A stretch of 64,000 nucleotides of DNA, taken from NCBI RefSeq assembly GCF_901538265.1, contig NZ_LR593886.1, forward strand, positions 3,518,843 to 3,582,842. Direction: 5' to 3'. The notes under the pieces are model-generated. The model ran no database searches. It was not told the origin of the DNA and saw only the letters and a list, made by a program, of their open reading frames with translations. The stretch comes from Gemmata massiliana. Its GTDB lineage: Bacteria; Planctomycetota; Planctomycetia; Gemmatales; Gemmataceae. The number at the start of each line of letters is the position of its first letter. The first letter of the stretch is position 1. Both the position numbers and the translations under genes were made by a program. Of this stretch, positions 17,133 through 25,238 are shown piece by piece.

Positions 17133-18029
17133 ATGATTACCACACGCCGAGCTGGGTTGACGCGACCCGAGGTTCTTTTTCTGCTGACCCTGGGTACGCT
17201 CGGGGCCGGTTTGGTGGCGCCCGCCGTCGCGAAGGTACGGGCCGCATCGAACCGGGAGGTGTGCCAGAACAATTTGAGACTGATTGGGCAGGCGACGCTC
17301 AAGTACACCGACGCGCACAACGGCACCTTGCCGGTGATCGGCGGCGGGCAGACGCCGGGCATCCTCGTTCGGTTGCTGCCCTACACGGATCAGCACAAGG
17401 TTGCCGAGGAACTCGAAGCGTCCGGCAAACCGTGGTACGACCCGGTCAACGCGAAGCTGATAGCGAAGCCTCTTTCGTTCGCTCAGTGCCCAGAAACGCC
17501 CAAGCCGGACCGGATACTGGAGGGGAAGGTGAGCGATGCCGCGTTTAAGGCCGCACCGACCGACTACACCGGCATTTCGCTTATTACAGAGGCGATCCGT
17601 GACATTTTCCCACCGGACCACGATCGTAGCACGCCGCTCGGTGGCTTGATCGGGCGCGGGACGATGAGCGAGATCACCGACGGCCTCTCCATGACCGCTC
17701 TGGGTATCGTGGAGATCGCGGACAAGCCGAACCGGTGGCAGGCCGGCAAACTTACCGCGTCCAGTGACGGGACGAACGCCGAGGGCACCTGGATCGCTAA
17801 CGGGTTCAACGCGCCGCGCGGGTACTCGTGGGACGGTAAAACGGCCCCCGGACCCTGTGCGATGAACTGCTCGAACAGCGCCGCGATTTACAGCTTCCAC
17901 GCGGACGGGTGCAATTTCGTCTTCGCCGACGGTTCGGTCCGGTTTCTCAAGAAGGACATCGACGTGTGGATCTTCTACGCCGTTCTCACCCGGCGCGGCG
18001 GTGAGTTGCTGATGAGTTCCGATTTCTGA
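17133..18029 (+). CDS. DUF1559-like protein with altered prepilin signal, copy C1
   Basis: The GAGGG before the ATG and the 298-residue length fit a normal DUF1559 gene, and the C-terminus holds FHADGCNFVFADGSVRFL (H-X9-DG). The N-terminal signal, however, reads RAGLTRPEVLFLLTLGTLGAG: the cleavage-site glycine and +5 glutamate remain, but Arg-Pro replaces the usual Leu-Ile. The paralogue at 19275 has the same GL-x-RPEV form, so this is a stable variant, not a random mutation. The downstream NREVCQNNLRLIGQA keeps the family pattern. It may be processed differently from the canonical copies. Confidence 0.85.
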   Translation: MITTRRAGLTRPEVLFLLTLGTLGAGLVAPAVAKVRAASNREVCQNNLRLIGQATLKYTDAHNGTLPVIGGGQTPGILVRLLPYTDQHKVAEELEASGKPWYDPVNAKLIAKPLSFAQCPETPKPDRILEGKVSDAAFKAAPTDYTGISLITEAIRDIFPPDHDRSTPLGGLIGRGTMSEITDGLSMTALGIVEIADKPNRWQAGKLTASSDGTNAEGTWIANGFNAPRGYSWDGKTAPGPCAMNCSNSAAIYSFHADGCNFVFADGSVRFLKKDIDVWIFYAVLTRRGGELLMSSDF

Positions 18030-18274
18030 TTCCCTGACGGGCAGAGTCAATCGTATTGTCTGTCATTCGGTGTGCTCCTGAGTGCGTCGCACTCACCGAG
18101 CCGTCGATGGAGTGAAGATTAGGTTGAAATTGAAGGTGAGTTGTTCGGCTTCTTTTCGTCACGTCTTTCGAGTGAAGGTCGTGACAAACCAAGTCGGATT
18201 AGCCACGACGATTCGATCGTCACGCAACGCGACTTTATCGACATCGTGCTCGGCACCAGGACTTGGGAACCACT
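18030..18274 (+). promoter_or_regulatory. Leader region of the second prepilin gene, with conserved hairpin
   Basis: This 245-base gap separates copy C1 from copy A2. Its last 120 bases match the leader of 15606. The hairpin GACGAT-TCG-ATCGTC at 18207-18221 sits 54 bases before the ATG, against 52 bases in the other leader; the stem is kept by paired changes. This may mark the start of a second transcription unit. Confidence 0.45.
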
Positions 18275-19216
18275 ATGAACCGAAATCGCGTTGGCTTTAC
18301 GCTCATCGAGTTACTCGTTGTGATCGCTATTATTGCGATCTTAATTGGCCTGCTTCTGCCCGCCGTCCAGAAGGTGCGCGAGGCCGCAGCACGCATGAAG
18401 TGTGCGAACAACCTGAAACAGATCGGCCTCGCCTGTCACAACTATGCGTCGGCGAACAACGATAACCTGCCCGCGCCCAACGCCGGTGGGGTGAACGACT
18501 CCTGGGGGCGCATCCTGCTCCCCTACATTGAGCAGGACAACGTTTACAAGCAGTACAACATCGCGCTGAGCTTCGCGGACCCGGCCAACGCACAGGCCAT
18601 CGCTACGCGCATCTCGACCTACGTGTGCCCCAGTTCCCCGAACGCGGGCCGGATGATTACTGGTACGACCTCCGGGGGGCTGGCGTTCTCGGCCGCTCCG
18701 ACCGATTACACGTGGGTCAGCCAGATCACCGTTAACGCGGTCATCCTTCAGGAGCTGAACGCTTACAACGCCACAACTTACCCGCTGGATTCCTCCGGGA
18801 ACCCGGCCGGCAACTGGCACTACAACCTGCTGCGGACCGAGGGACGCAAGATCAACCTGTGCCCGGACGGGCTGTCGAACACGTTCCTGAGCATCTACGA
18901 GATCGCCGACAAGCCGAACGTGTGGCGCGCGGGCAAGTTGTTCTCCACCCCGGCCACCAACACGAGTGGCACTGGGTCGTGGGCGACCAACAGCAGCAAC
19001 GCGCTCCGCAGTTACCTCGCGGACGGTTCGGCGTTCCCCGGGCCGTGCGCGTTTAACTGCTCGAACAGCGCCGCGGTGTACAGCTTCCACACCAACGGGG
19101 CGAACTTCCCGATGGGTGACGGAGGTGTGCGCTTCGTGAACCAGTCGATCGACAAGTTCGTGTTCTACGCCATCACCACCGCGTCCGCGGGCGAGGTGTG
19201 GGGCGTCCTTCCGTAA
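18275..19216 (+). CDS. DUF1559 prepilin-like protein, array copy A2
   Basis: The ATG at 18275 begins [15 protein letters not shown], a canonical prepilin signal; a TTG four codons earlier is in frame but unlikely. The middle contains [17 protein letters not shown] and the C-terminus [18 protein letters not shown] followed by GEVWGVLP. It is the paralogue of the 15606 product, with long shared stretches such as [20 protein letters not shown]. The 313-residue product is complete. The gene is the first of the second half of the duplicated array. Confidence 0.9.
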   Translation: MNRNRVGFTLIELLVVIAIIAILIGLLLPAVQKVREAAARMKCANNLKQIGLACHNYASANNDNLPAPNAGGVNDSWGRILLPYIEQDNVYKQYNIALSFADPANAQAIATRISTYVCPSSPNAGRMITGTTSGGLAFSAAPTDYTWVSQITVNAVILQELNAYNATTYPLDSSGNPAGNWHYNLLRTEGRKINLCPDGLSNTFLSIYEIADKPNVWRAGKLFSTPATNTSGTGSWATNSSNALRSYLADGSAFPGPCAFNCSNSAAVYSFHTNGANFPMGDGGVRFVNQSIDKFVFYAITTASAGEVWGVLP

Positions 19217-19224
19217 CGTGTGAC

Positions 19225-19250
19225 GGCGCGGGCGCAAGAGTGCCCGCGCC
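19225..19250 (+). terminator. Hairpin between copies A2 and C2
   Basis: GGCGCGGGC pairs with GCCCGCGCC around an eight-base loop, eight bases after the stop of 18275. The T content after it is low. It could be a partial terminator that lowers expression of the downstream genes. Confidence 0.45.
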
Positions 19251-19274
19251 ATTTACCCGAACCCGGAGCAATCA

Positions 19275-20186
19275 ATGAACACTCGCTGTAGGCCCGGTCT
19301 TTCGCGCCCCGAAGTTCTGGTCGTACTCGCGCTCGGTGCCCTCGGCGCGGGGTTCGTGCTCCCCGCCATCGGTAAGGCTCGCGCGGTATCGGCCCGCGAG
19401 CAGTGCGCGAACAATTTGAAGCAAATCGGGCTCGCGTCGCTCAAGTACGGCGACGATCACGGGCGCGCCCTTCCGTCGATTCGTGAAGGGCAGGGGGCGT
19501 CGATCCTCGTTTCGCTGCTGCCCTACACGGACGAGAGCAAGGTCGGTGAGGCGCTCGCGGCTTCCGGCAAACCCTGGCACGACCCGGCCAACGCGAAGAT
19601 CGTGGCGAAGCGCCTGTCGTTCGCGCAGTGCCCCGCCGCACCCAAACCGGACCGGGTGCTGGAGGGGAAGATTGGCGACAACCCATTTAGGGCCGCGCCG
19701 ACCGACTACACCGCGGTCCCGCTCATCACCGAGGCGATTCGCGACATCTTCCCGCCGAACCACGATCGCAGTACGCCGCTGGGCGGGCTCGGGGCCGCCA
19801 CCACGGGCGCACGCGCGAACTACAGCGACATCACCGACGGTCTCTCGATGACGTTCCTTGGCGTCCTGGAGATCGCGGACAAACCGAACCGCTGGCAGGC
19901 CGGCAAACTTACCGCGACCGGCGACGCGATGAACGGTTCGGGCACCTGGGTCGCCAACGGGTTGAACGCGCCGCGGGGATATTCGTGGGACGGCAAGAGC
20001 TTCCCCGGGCCGTGTGCGATGAACTGCTCGAACAGCGCCGCGGTGTACAGCTTCCACGAGGACGGGTGCAACTTTGTTTTCGCCGACGGCTCGGTCCGGT
20101 TCCTGAAAAAAGACATCGACGTGTGGGTCTTCTACGCGGGCCTCACGCGCCGCGGGGGCGAGCTCCTCACGACCAACGACTTCTGA
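19275..20186 (+). CDS. DUF1559-like protein with altered prepilin signal, copy C2
   Basis: This 303-residue protein is a close paralogue of the 17133 product: RPGLSRPEVLVVLALGALGAG at the N-terminus has the same Arg-Pro replacement, [21 protein letters not shown] follows, and the C-terminus has FHEDGCNFVFADGSVRFL and KDIDVWVFYAGLTRRGGELL. An insertion of about five residues (ATTGARANY) separates it from copy C1. GGAG lies ahead of the ATG. It is followed 17 bases later by its lipoprotein partner, whereas in the first half of the array the lipoprotein precedes this type. Confidence 0.85.
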   Translation: MNTRCRPGLSRPEVLVVLALGALGAGFVLPAIGKARAVSAREQCANNLKQIGLASLKYGDDHGRALPSIREGQGASILVSLLPYTDESKVGEALAASGKPWHDPANAKIVAKRLSFAQCPAAPKPDRVLEGKIGDNPFRAAPTDYTAVPLITEAIRDIFPPNHDRSTPLGGLGAATTGARANYSDITDGLSMTFLGVLEIADKPNRWQAGKLTATGDAMNGSGTWVANGLNAPRGYSWDGKSFPGPCAMNCSNSAAVYSFHEDGCNFVFADGSVRFLKKDIDVWVFYAGLTRRGGELLTTNDF

Positions 20187-20203
20187 TACCACCGGAGATC
20201 ACT

Positions 20204-20647
20204 TTGAACGTCCGAACGTTTCTTACCGCCGGCGTACTCGTTGCGGTTGTGCTGTCCACCGGCTGCTCCGACGGGAAGAAGGAGAAGCCCGTTTACAAGG
20301 TTCGCGGCCGGGTGACTTTCGACGGGAAGCCGGTCGCGAAGGCCGCCGTGTCCTTCTACCCGGTCGATCCGAACGATCGCGCCACGCCCTCGCACGCCAC
20401 CACGGACGACGACGGGAACTTCGTGATGCACACGTACCGCGACGGCGACGGGGTTCCGGCCGGCGAGCACATTGTGACGCTTTACTGGCCCGGTCCGCGG
20501 GTGAAGAAAGAGAAGGGCGCGGACCCCGACGAAGGGGAATCCGTCGCGCCGGACCGGTTGAAGGGCGAGTACGCCCAGGCCGGGAAGTCGAAGCTCCGCG
20601 CCAACGTGCGCGAGCAGGACAACGAGATCAACTTCAAACTCCCGTAA
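20204..20647 (+). CDS. Small lipoprotein, array copy B2 (TTG start)
   Basis: The best start is the TTG at 20204, eight bases after GGAGATC, because it gives a lipoprotein signal ending VVLSTGCSDG; no ATG fits. The 147-residue product has VRGRVTFDGKPVAKAAVSFYP and YRDGDGVPAGEHIVTLYWPGP and ends DNEINFKLP, making it a paralogue of the 16623 product. The frame extends upstream within the preceding gene but that part is not homologous. Envelope lipoprotein, function unknown. Confidence 0.8.
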   Translation: MNVRTFLTAGVLVAVVLSTGCSDGKKEKPVYKVRGRVTFDGKPVAKAAVSFYPVDPNDRATPSHATTDDDGNFVMHTYRDGDGVPAGEHIVTLYWPGPRVKKEKGADPDEGESVAPDRLKGEYAQAGKSKLRANVREQDNEINFKLP

Positions 20648-20685
20648 GCGGTCGGTGAAGCGAAGCGGATTCCCGGAGGCCCCAA

Positions 20686-22239
20686 ATGGCATTACGTTTC
20701 CCGCTCGTTGCTCTAATTCTCGTGGTCGCTCCGGGGATCACGAGTGCGGCGCCGCCCGACCCGGCGGCGCTGGCCGCGCGCGTTGACAAACACTTGGCCG
20801 TGGGGTGGGTTGGCGCGAACACGAAGCCCGCGGACACGGCCGACGACGCGACGTTCGTGCGCCGCGTGTACCTCGATCTGGTCGGGCGCATCCCGACTGT
20901 GGCCGAAGCACGGGCGTTTATTGATGACAAGGCGATCGATAAGCGCGCGAAGCTGATCGACAAGCTGGTCGCGTCCGGCGGGTACACCCGACACGCGGCG
21001 ACGTTCTGGCGTCGGATCTGGATTCCACAAGCCGACACACCGCAGTTCGCCCGACTCGCCGACGGGTTCGAGGAGTGGCTCGCCGCGCGCCTCGCGGAGG
21101 ACGCGCGGTACGACGTCATCGTGCGCGAGTTGCTCGTCGCCCCGACCGCCCAGCGCCCTCGGCGCGGGTTTCGGCCCGAGGGCGGGCTGGCGGCGCAAAC
21201 GTTCTTCACGGCCAGCGAGTCGAAGCCCGAAAACCTCGCGGCGAACACAGCCCGGGCGTTCCTGGGCGTGAACCTCGATTGTGCCCAGTGCCACGATCAC
21301 CCGTTCGCCAAATGGACCCGCGAGCAGTTCTGGGAAACGGCAGCGTTTTTTACGCCCCCGGTCCCGGCCGCGGACGGTAAACCGATCCGGCTCGAACTCG
21401 CCATTCCGGGCACGAAGCGAAGCGTGACCGCGGCCGTTCTGACCGGCGCGCCCCGCACAATGCCGGCCGAACTCAGTCCGACCAGTGGGTCGAAGGTGCT
21501 GGCCGATTGGGTGACCGAGAAGGACAACCCGTTCTTCGCGAAGAACGCCGTGAACCGGTTGTGGGCCGACCTGTTCGGTACCGGATTGGTGGAACCACTC
21601 GATGACCTCGGCGGTGAGAACGCTCCCAGTCACCCGGAACTGCTCGACGACCTCGGTCGGGCGTTCGCCGACAGCAATTACGACCTGAAGTATCTCACGA
21701 AAGCCCTCGTACTCACGAAGGCGTATCAACTTTCCTCGGTGGCTCCTGTGGGCCGCTCGAGTAGCTCCGATGCGAAACTGTTCGCGCAGATGCCGGTCCG
21801 CGGACTGACGGGCGAGCAACTCTACGACAGCTTGCGGGTCGCGTCGGGGTTACCGGTCGAGCGCGACGATCTCGATCCCCTGAACGCGCTGCGCGAGCGG
21901 AAGGGCTTCGCCGCGCAGTTCCACACCGAGCGCGCTGCGACCGCTCAGCGGTCGATCATTCAGTCGCTCGCGCTGATGAACGGTTCGACCACCCGCGCCC
22001 TGACGGACCCCACGAAGACGCCCGCGCTGGCCGCGACCGCCGACGCGCCGTTCCTCGATACGCGGGGTAAAGTCGAAGCGCTGTTCCTCGCCGCTTTGGG
22101 GCGCAAACCGACCGAGCGCGAACTCGCGGGGTTCGTGAAGCACGTCGAGAGCGGCGGGTCGCACAAGAATTCGTCGAAGGCGCTGGCGGACGTGTTCTGG
22201 GCGCTCCTCAACAGCAGCGAGTTCAACACGAATCATTGA
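20686..22239 (+). CDS. DUF1549/DUF1553 protein (planctomycete PSD1-type)
   Basis: CGGAGG precedes the ATG. After a signal peptide ending TSAAPP, the DUF1549 region has FVRRVYLDLVGRIPTVAEARAF; the DUF1553 region has NPFFAKNAVNRLWADLFGTGLV and a HPELLDDLGRAF block. A single CxxCH, C199-AQ-CH203 inside LDCAQCHDHPFA, may bind heme or metal. These proteins are nearly always encoded just before a DUF1501 gene, as here, and are thought to act together outside the cell membrane, possibly in breakdown of sulfated or complex polysaccharides; the reaction has not been shown. Length 517 residues, shorter than many relatives because the usual N-terminal cytochrome domain is absent. Confidence 0.88.
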   Translation: MALRFPLVALILVVAPGITSAAPPDPAALAARVDKHLAVGWVGANTKPADTADDATFVRRVYLDLVGRIPTVAEARAFIDDKAIDKRAKLIDKLVASGGYTRHAATFWRRIWIPQADTPQFARLADGFEEWLAARLAEDARYDVIVRELLVAPTAQRPRRGFRPEGGLAAQTFFTASESKPENLAANTARAFLGVNLDCAQCHDHPFAKWTREQFWETAAFFTPPVPAADGKPIRLELAIPGTKRSVTAAVLTGAPRTMPAELSPTSGSKVLADWVTEKDNPFFAKNAVNRLWADLFGTGLVEPLDDLGGENAPSHPELLDDLGRAFADSNYDLKYLTKALVLTKAYQLSSVAPVGRSSSSDAKLFAQMPVRGLTGEQLYDSLRVASGLPVERDDLDPLNALRERKGFAAQFHTERAATAQRSIIQSLALMNGSTTRALTDPTKTPALAATADAPFLDTRGKVEALFLAALGRKPTERELAGFVKHVESGGSHKNSSKALADVFWALLNSSEFNTNH

Positions 22240-22290
22240 CGGAAGCAGGCGGACGAACGATCCGATACCCATTCACTTTGGAGAAGTGCG

Positions 22291-23592
22291 ATGCCTTCAC
22301 TTCACGGTCCGAGTTCCGCACTCACGCTCTCGCGCCGCGACTGGTTGCGGGGCGCGGTGGGCGTCGTTGGTGGCTCCATGTCGGGGTGGCTGGCGCCGTT
22401 CGCGGCCCGCGCCGCAGCGAACCCCGCACGCAAGAAGTCCGTCATCGTGCTGTGGATGAACGGTGGGCCAGCGACCATCGATATGTGGGATCTGAAGACC
22501 GGTCACAAGAACGGCGGGCCGTTCAAGGAGATCGAAGCGGCGCCTGGGGTGAAGATCAGTGAGCACCTGCCGAAGCTCGCGAAACTGGGCAAGGAACTCG
22601 CGGTTGTGCGGTCGGTTACGAGCAAGGAGGGGGACCACGGTCGAGCCACGTTCTTCGCACGCACCGGATACAACCCCGTCGGCGCGATTCAGTTTCCCGC
22701 CCTTGGATCTGTAGTAGCGCACGAACTCCCACGCGAAGGAAACGACCTCCCCGGATTCGTGAGCATCGCGCCGCGCCGGTTCGCGGGCGAGATCGGCGGC
22801 GGGTTCCTCGGGCCGAAGTTCGCGCCGCTCGTTGTGGGCGAGGGCGCGGTCGGCCCGGACGGGCTGAAGGTACCGAACCTCGAACGGCTCGCGGGCGTGA
22901 CCGACGCCGCGGCAACTGATCGACTGAAACTCCTCGAAGGGCTGGAAGAGAAGTACGGCGAGGGGCGCGGAGGGGCGGTCGTTGAGAACATTCAGGCGTC
23001 CACCGCGAGTGCGGTGCGCCTCATGCGCCCGGAAGCCGCGGCCGCGTTCAAACTCGACGAAGAAAAAGACAAGACGCGCGAAACCTACGGCCGCAACCTA
23101 TTCGGCCAGGGCTGTTTGCTCGCGCGGCGCCTGGTCGAGCGCGGGGTCGCGTGCGTCGAGGTCACGCTCGACGGGTGGGACACGCACACCAACAACTTCG
23201 AGCAAGTGAAGGGGCTGTCGGGCACTCTGGACGCCGCGTTCGGAACGCTGATCGCCGACCTGAAGGACCGCGGGTTACTCGATAGCACGATCGTCGTGTG
23301 CATGGGCGAGTTCGGGCGCACGCCGAAGATCAACGGCGGGAACGGTCGCGACCACTGGCCCGCATCATGGGCCGCGGTGATGGCTGGGGGCGGGATTAAG
23401 GGTGGGCAAGTGATCGGTAAGACGAACGCGGACGGCACGGCCGTCGAGGGGAATGAGGTCAAAGTGCCGGACCTGATCGCGACCGTGTGCAAAGCAACCG
23501 GGCTCGATCCGACCAAGCAGAACATGTCGAACGTCGGGCGCCCGATCCGGCTCGCCGACCCGTCCGCCAAGCCGATCGAGGGACTGCTGTGA
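22291..23592 (+). CDS. DUF1501 protein, Tat-exported
   Basis: A twin-arginine signal (LSRRDWLRGAVGVVGGSMSG) leads into VIVLWMNGGPATIDMWDLK, SKEGDHGRATFF, and the C-terminal block VVCMGEFGRTPKINGGNGRDHWP, all typical of DUF1501, a relative of the alkaline-phosphatase/sulfatase fold. It is exported folded, probably with bound metal. It follows the DUF1549/DUF1553 gene by 51 bases and overlaps the next gene by four bases (GTGA), so the three are one operon. A second set of the same three genes lies at 37159-42084. Confidence 0.9.
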   Translation: MPSLHGPSSALTLSRRDWLRGAVGVVGGSMSGWLAPFAARAAANPARKKSVIVLWMNGGPATIDMWDLKTGHKNGGPFKEIEAAPGVKISEHLPKLAKLGKELAVVRSVTSKEGDHGRATFFARTGYNPVGAIQFPALGSVVAHELPREGNDLPGFVSIAPRRFAGEIGGGFLGPKFAPLVVGEGAVGPDGLKVPNLERLAGVTDAAATDRLKLLEGLEEKYGEGRGGAVVENIQASTASAVRLMRPEAAAAFKLDEEKDKTRETYGRNLFGQGCLLARRLVERGVACVEVTLDGWDTHTNNFEQVKGLSGTLDAAFGTLIADLKDRGLLDSTIVVCMGEFGRTPKINGGNGRDHWPASWAAVMAGGGIKGGQVIGKTNADGTAVEGNEVKVPDLIATVCKATGLDPTKQNMSNVGRPIRLADPSAKPIEGLL

Positions 23593-25208
23593 GAACTACG
23601 CTGATTGCAGGGTGCGTTCTCGTGGTCACGTGCGGGTTCGCGCCCTTTGTGATGGGTGCGGACCCCGCGCCGAAATCGCCCGCCCGCTCGGAGTCGCTGG
23701 AACTCGTCGTCGTGAGCGAAGCCCGGCTCACGCGGATCGAACTGCGCATTGATTTGGACGGGCGCTCCGCTCCCGCCATCTGGAACGAAACGTTCGACAA
23801 ACTCTTCGCGTACTACGACCGCAACGGCGACGGCGCGCTCGACGAGAAAGAGGCCGCGCAACTCCCGTCGCCGTTCGCGCTCCGGCAACTCCTTTGGGGG
23901 CAGTCTACACCGTACTCCGGGCGCCCGGCGGTGCTCAAGGAACTCGACACGGACGGTGACAACCGGGTGTCAAAAGCCGAACTCGTTGGCTATTACCAGC
24001 GCGGCGGGATCGGGCACCCGCTCGTCGGCGTGGGTCGGCCCCAATCGACGGCCGCTCTGACAGCCGCGCTGCTCAAGGGGATCGACACGGACAACAACGG
24101 CACCGTCAGCGAGGCCGAGTGGAAGGCGGCAGCCGACGCGCTGCGCAAGCTCGACCGCAACGACGACGAGCTGATCGGCCCCGGCGAACTTGTGCCGAAG
24201 ATCGGGTACCCGGGTACCCTCGGGGCGATTCTTCTGGCACCGCCGACCGCGAGCGAAAAGCCGGTTTCCGAACTCGACGGGCTACCGGTCATCGTTCTGC
24301 CGGCGGACTTGGCGGACACGCACTGGGCGAGCGTCGTAGTGGGCCGACGCGACCGCGACAAGGACGGCAAACTCGACTCGAAAGAAGCGGGACTGCCGGT
24401 CGACGTGTTCGCCACACTGGACGCCAAACGTAGCAGGAAACTTACCCCCGCGGAACTCGCGGCGTGGCGCAAGGAGGAGCCGACCGCGCGCCACACGATC
24501 CGGCTCGGTAAACTGGAACAGGGGCGGCCCGCGGTAGAGCGGACCGGCGCGTCGTTCGAGATGGGGCTGTTGCGAATCGACGTGCGCCCCGATCCGGGAA
24601 AGATGCCGGAACTGGTCGCGGTTACCCGCAAGCGGTACCTCGATCGCTTTACCGACGCGGATGCCAACGCCGACGGATTCGTTGAAGAGAGCGAGATCGC
24701 GAAGCGGAACCAGTCGGAATTGCGGCAACTCCTGCCTGCGGCCGACCGCGACGGGGACGGCAAATTGAGCCGGGCGGAACTCGTTGCGTGGCTCGATTTG
24801 CAGGACCAGATCACGGCGGGTCACGCGCTCCTCACGGTTCTCGATCACGGCGCGGGGCTGTTCGAGCTACTCGACGTCGACCACGACGGCTCGCTATCGG
24901 TTCCCGAATTGCGAGGCGCATGGGACCGCGTGAAGGGGGCCGGTTGCATCGCCTCGGATGGTCGATTCGATGTCGGAAAGCTCCCGCGCCAGCTCATTTT
25001 GACCGTGAGCCGCGGGCACCCGGTCAACCCGCTGGGATCGACCCGGCGCGATGGCCCGGCATGGTTCAAGGCGATGGACCGCAACGGCGACGGCTTCGTG
25101 TCGCGCCGCGAGTTCACCGGAACGGCCGAACTGTTCGAGAAGCTCGATCTGGACAAGGACGGGTTACTCAGCCCCGAAGAGGCTAAGCGAGCCGAGATGA
25201 AGAAATGA
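23589..25208 (+). CDS. EF-hand repeat protein, exported
   Basis: The GTG at 23589 overlaps the DUF1501 stop (GTGA) and starts a signal peptide, so translational coupling is likely. The 539-residue product carries about nine or ten EF-hand loops, among them DRNGDGALDEKE, DTDGDNRVSKAE, DTDNNGTVSEAE, DRDKDGKLDSKE, DRDGDGKLSRAE, DVDHDGSLSVPE and DRNGDGFVSRRE. They occur in pairs separated by beta-rich segments. It should be a calcium-binding periplasmic partner of the two upstream proteins. The same position in the second cassette is held by a 627-residue EF-hand protein with a shared ending (LDKDGLLSPEEA against IDADHDDLISLAEAEA). Confidence 0.87.
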   Translation: MRTTLIAGCVLVVTCGFAPFVMGADPAPKSPARSESLELVVVSEARLTRIELRIDLDGRSAPAIWNETFDKLFAYYDRNGDGALDEKEAAQLPSPFALRQLLWGQSTPYSGRPAVLKELDTDGDNRVSKAELVGYYQRGGIGHPLVGVGRPQSTAALTAALLKGIDTDNNGTVSEAEWKAAADALRKLDRNDDELIGPGELVPKIGYPGTLGAILLAPPTASEKPVSELDGLPVIVLPADLADTHWASVVVGRRDRDKDGKLDSKEAGLPVDVFATLDAKRSRKLTPAELAAWRKEEPTARHTIRLGKLEQGRPAVERTGASFEMGLLRIDVRPDPGKMPELVAVTRKRYLDRFTDADANADGFVEESEIAKRNQSELRQLLPAADRDGDGKLSRAELVAWLDLQDQITAGHALLTVLDHGAGLFELLDVDHDGSLSVPELRGAWDRVKGAGCIASDGRFDVGKLPRQLILTVSRGHPVNPLGSTRRDGPAWFKAMDRNGDGFVSRREFTGTAELFEKLDLDKDGLLSPEEAKRAEMKK

Positions 25209-25238
25209 TTCTTCGGGCAACGTGATATCGAAAAACGC

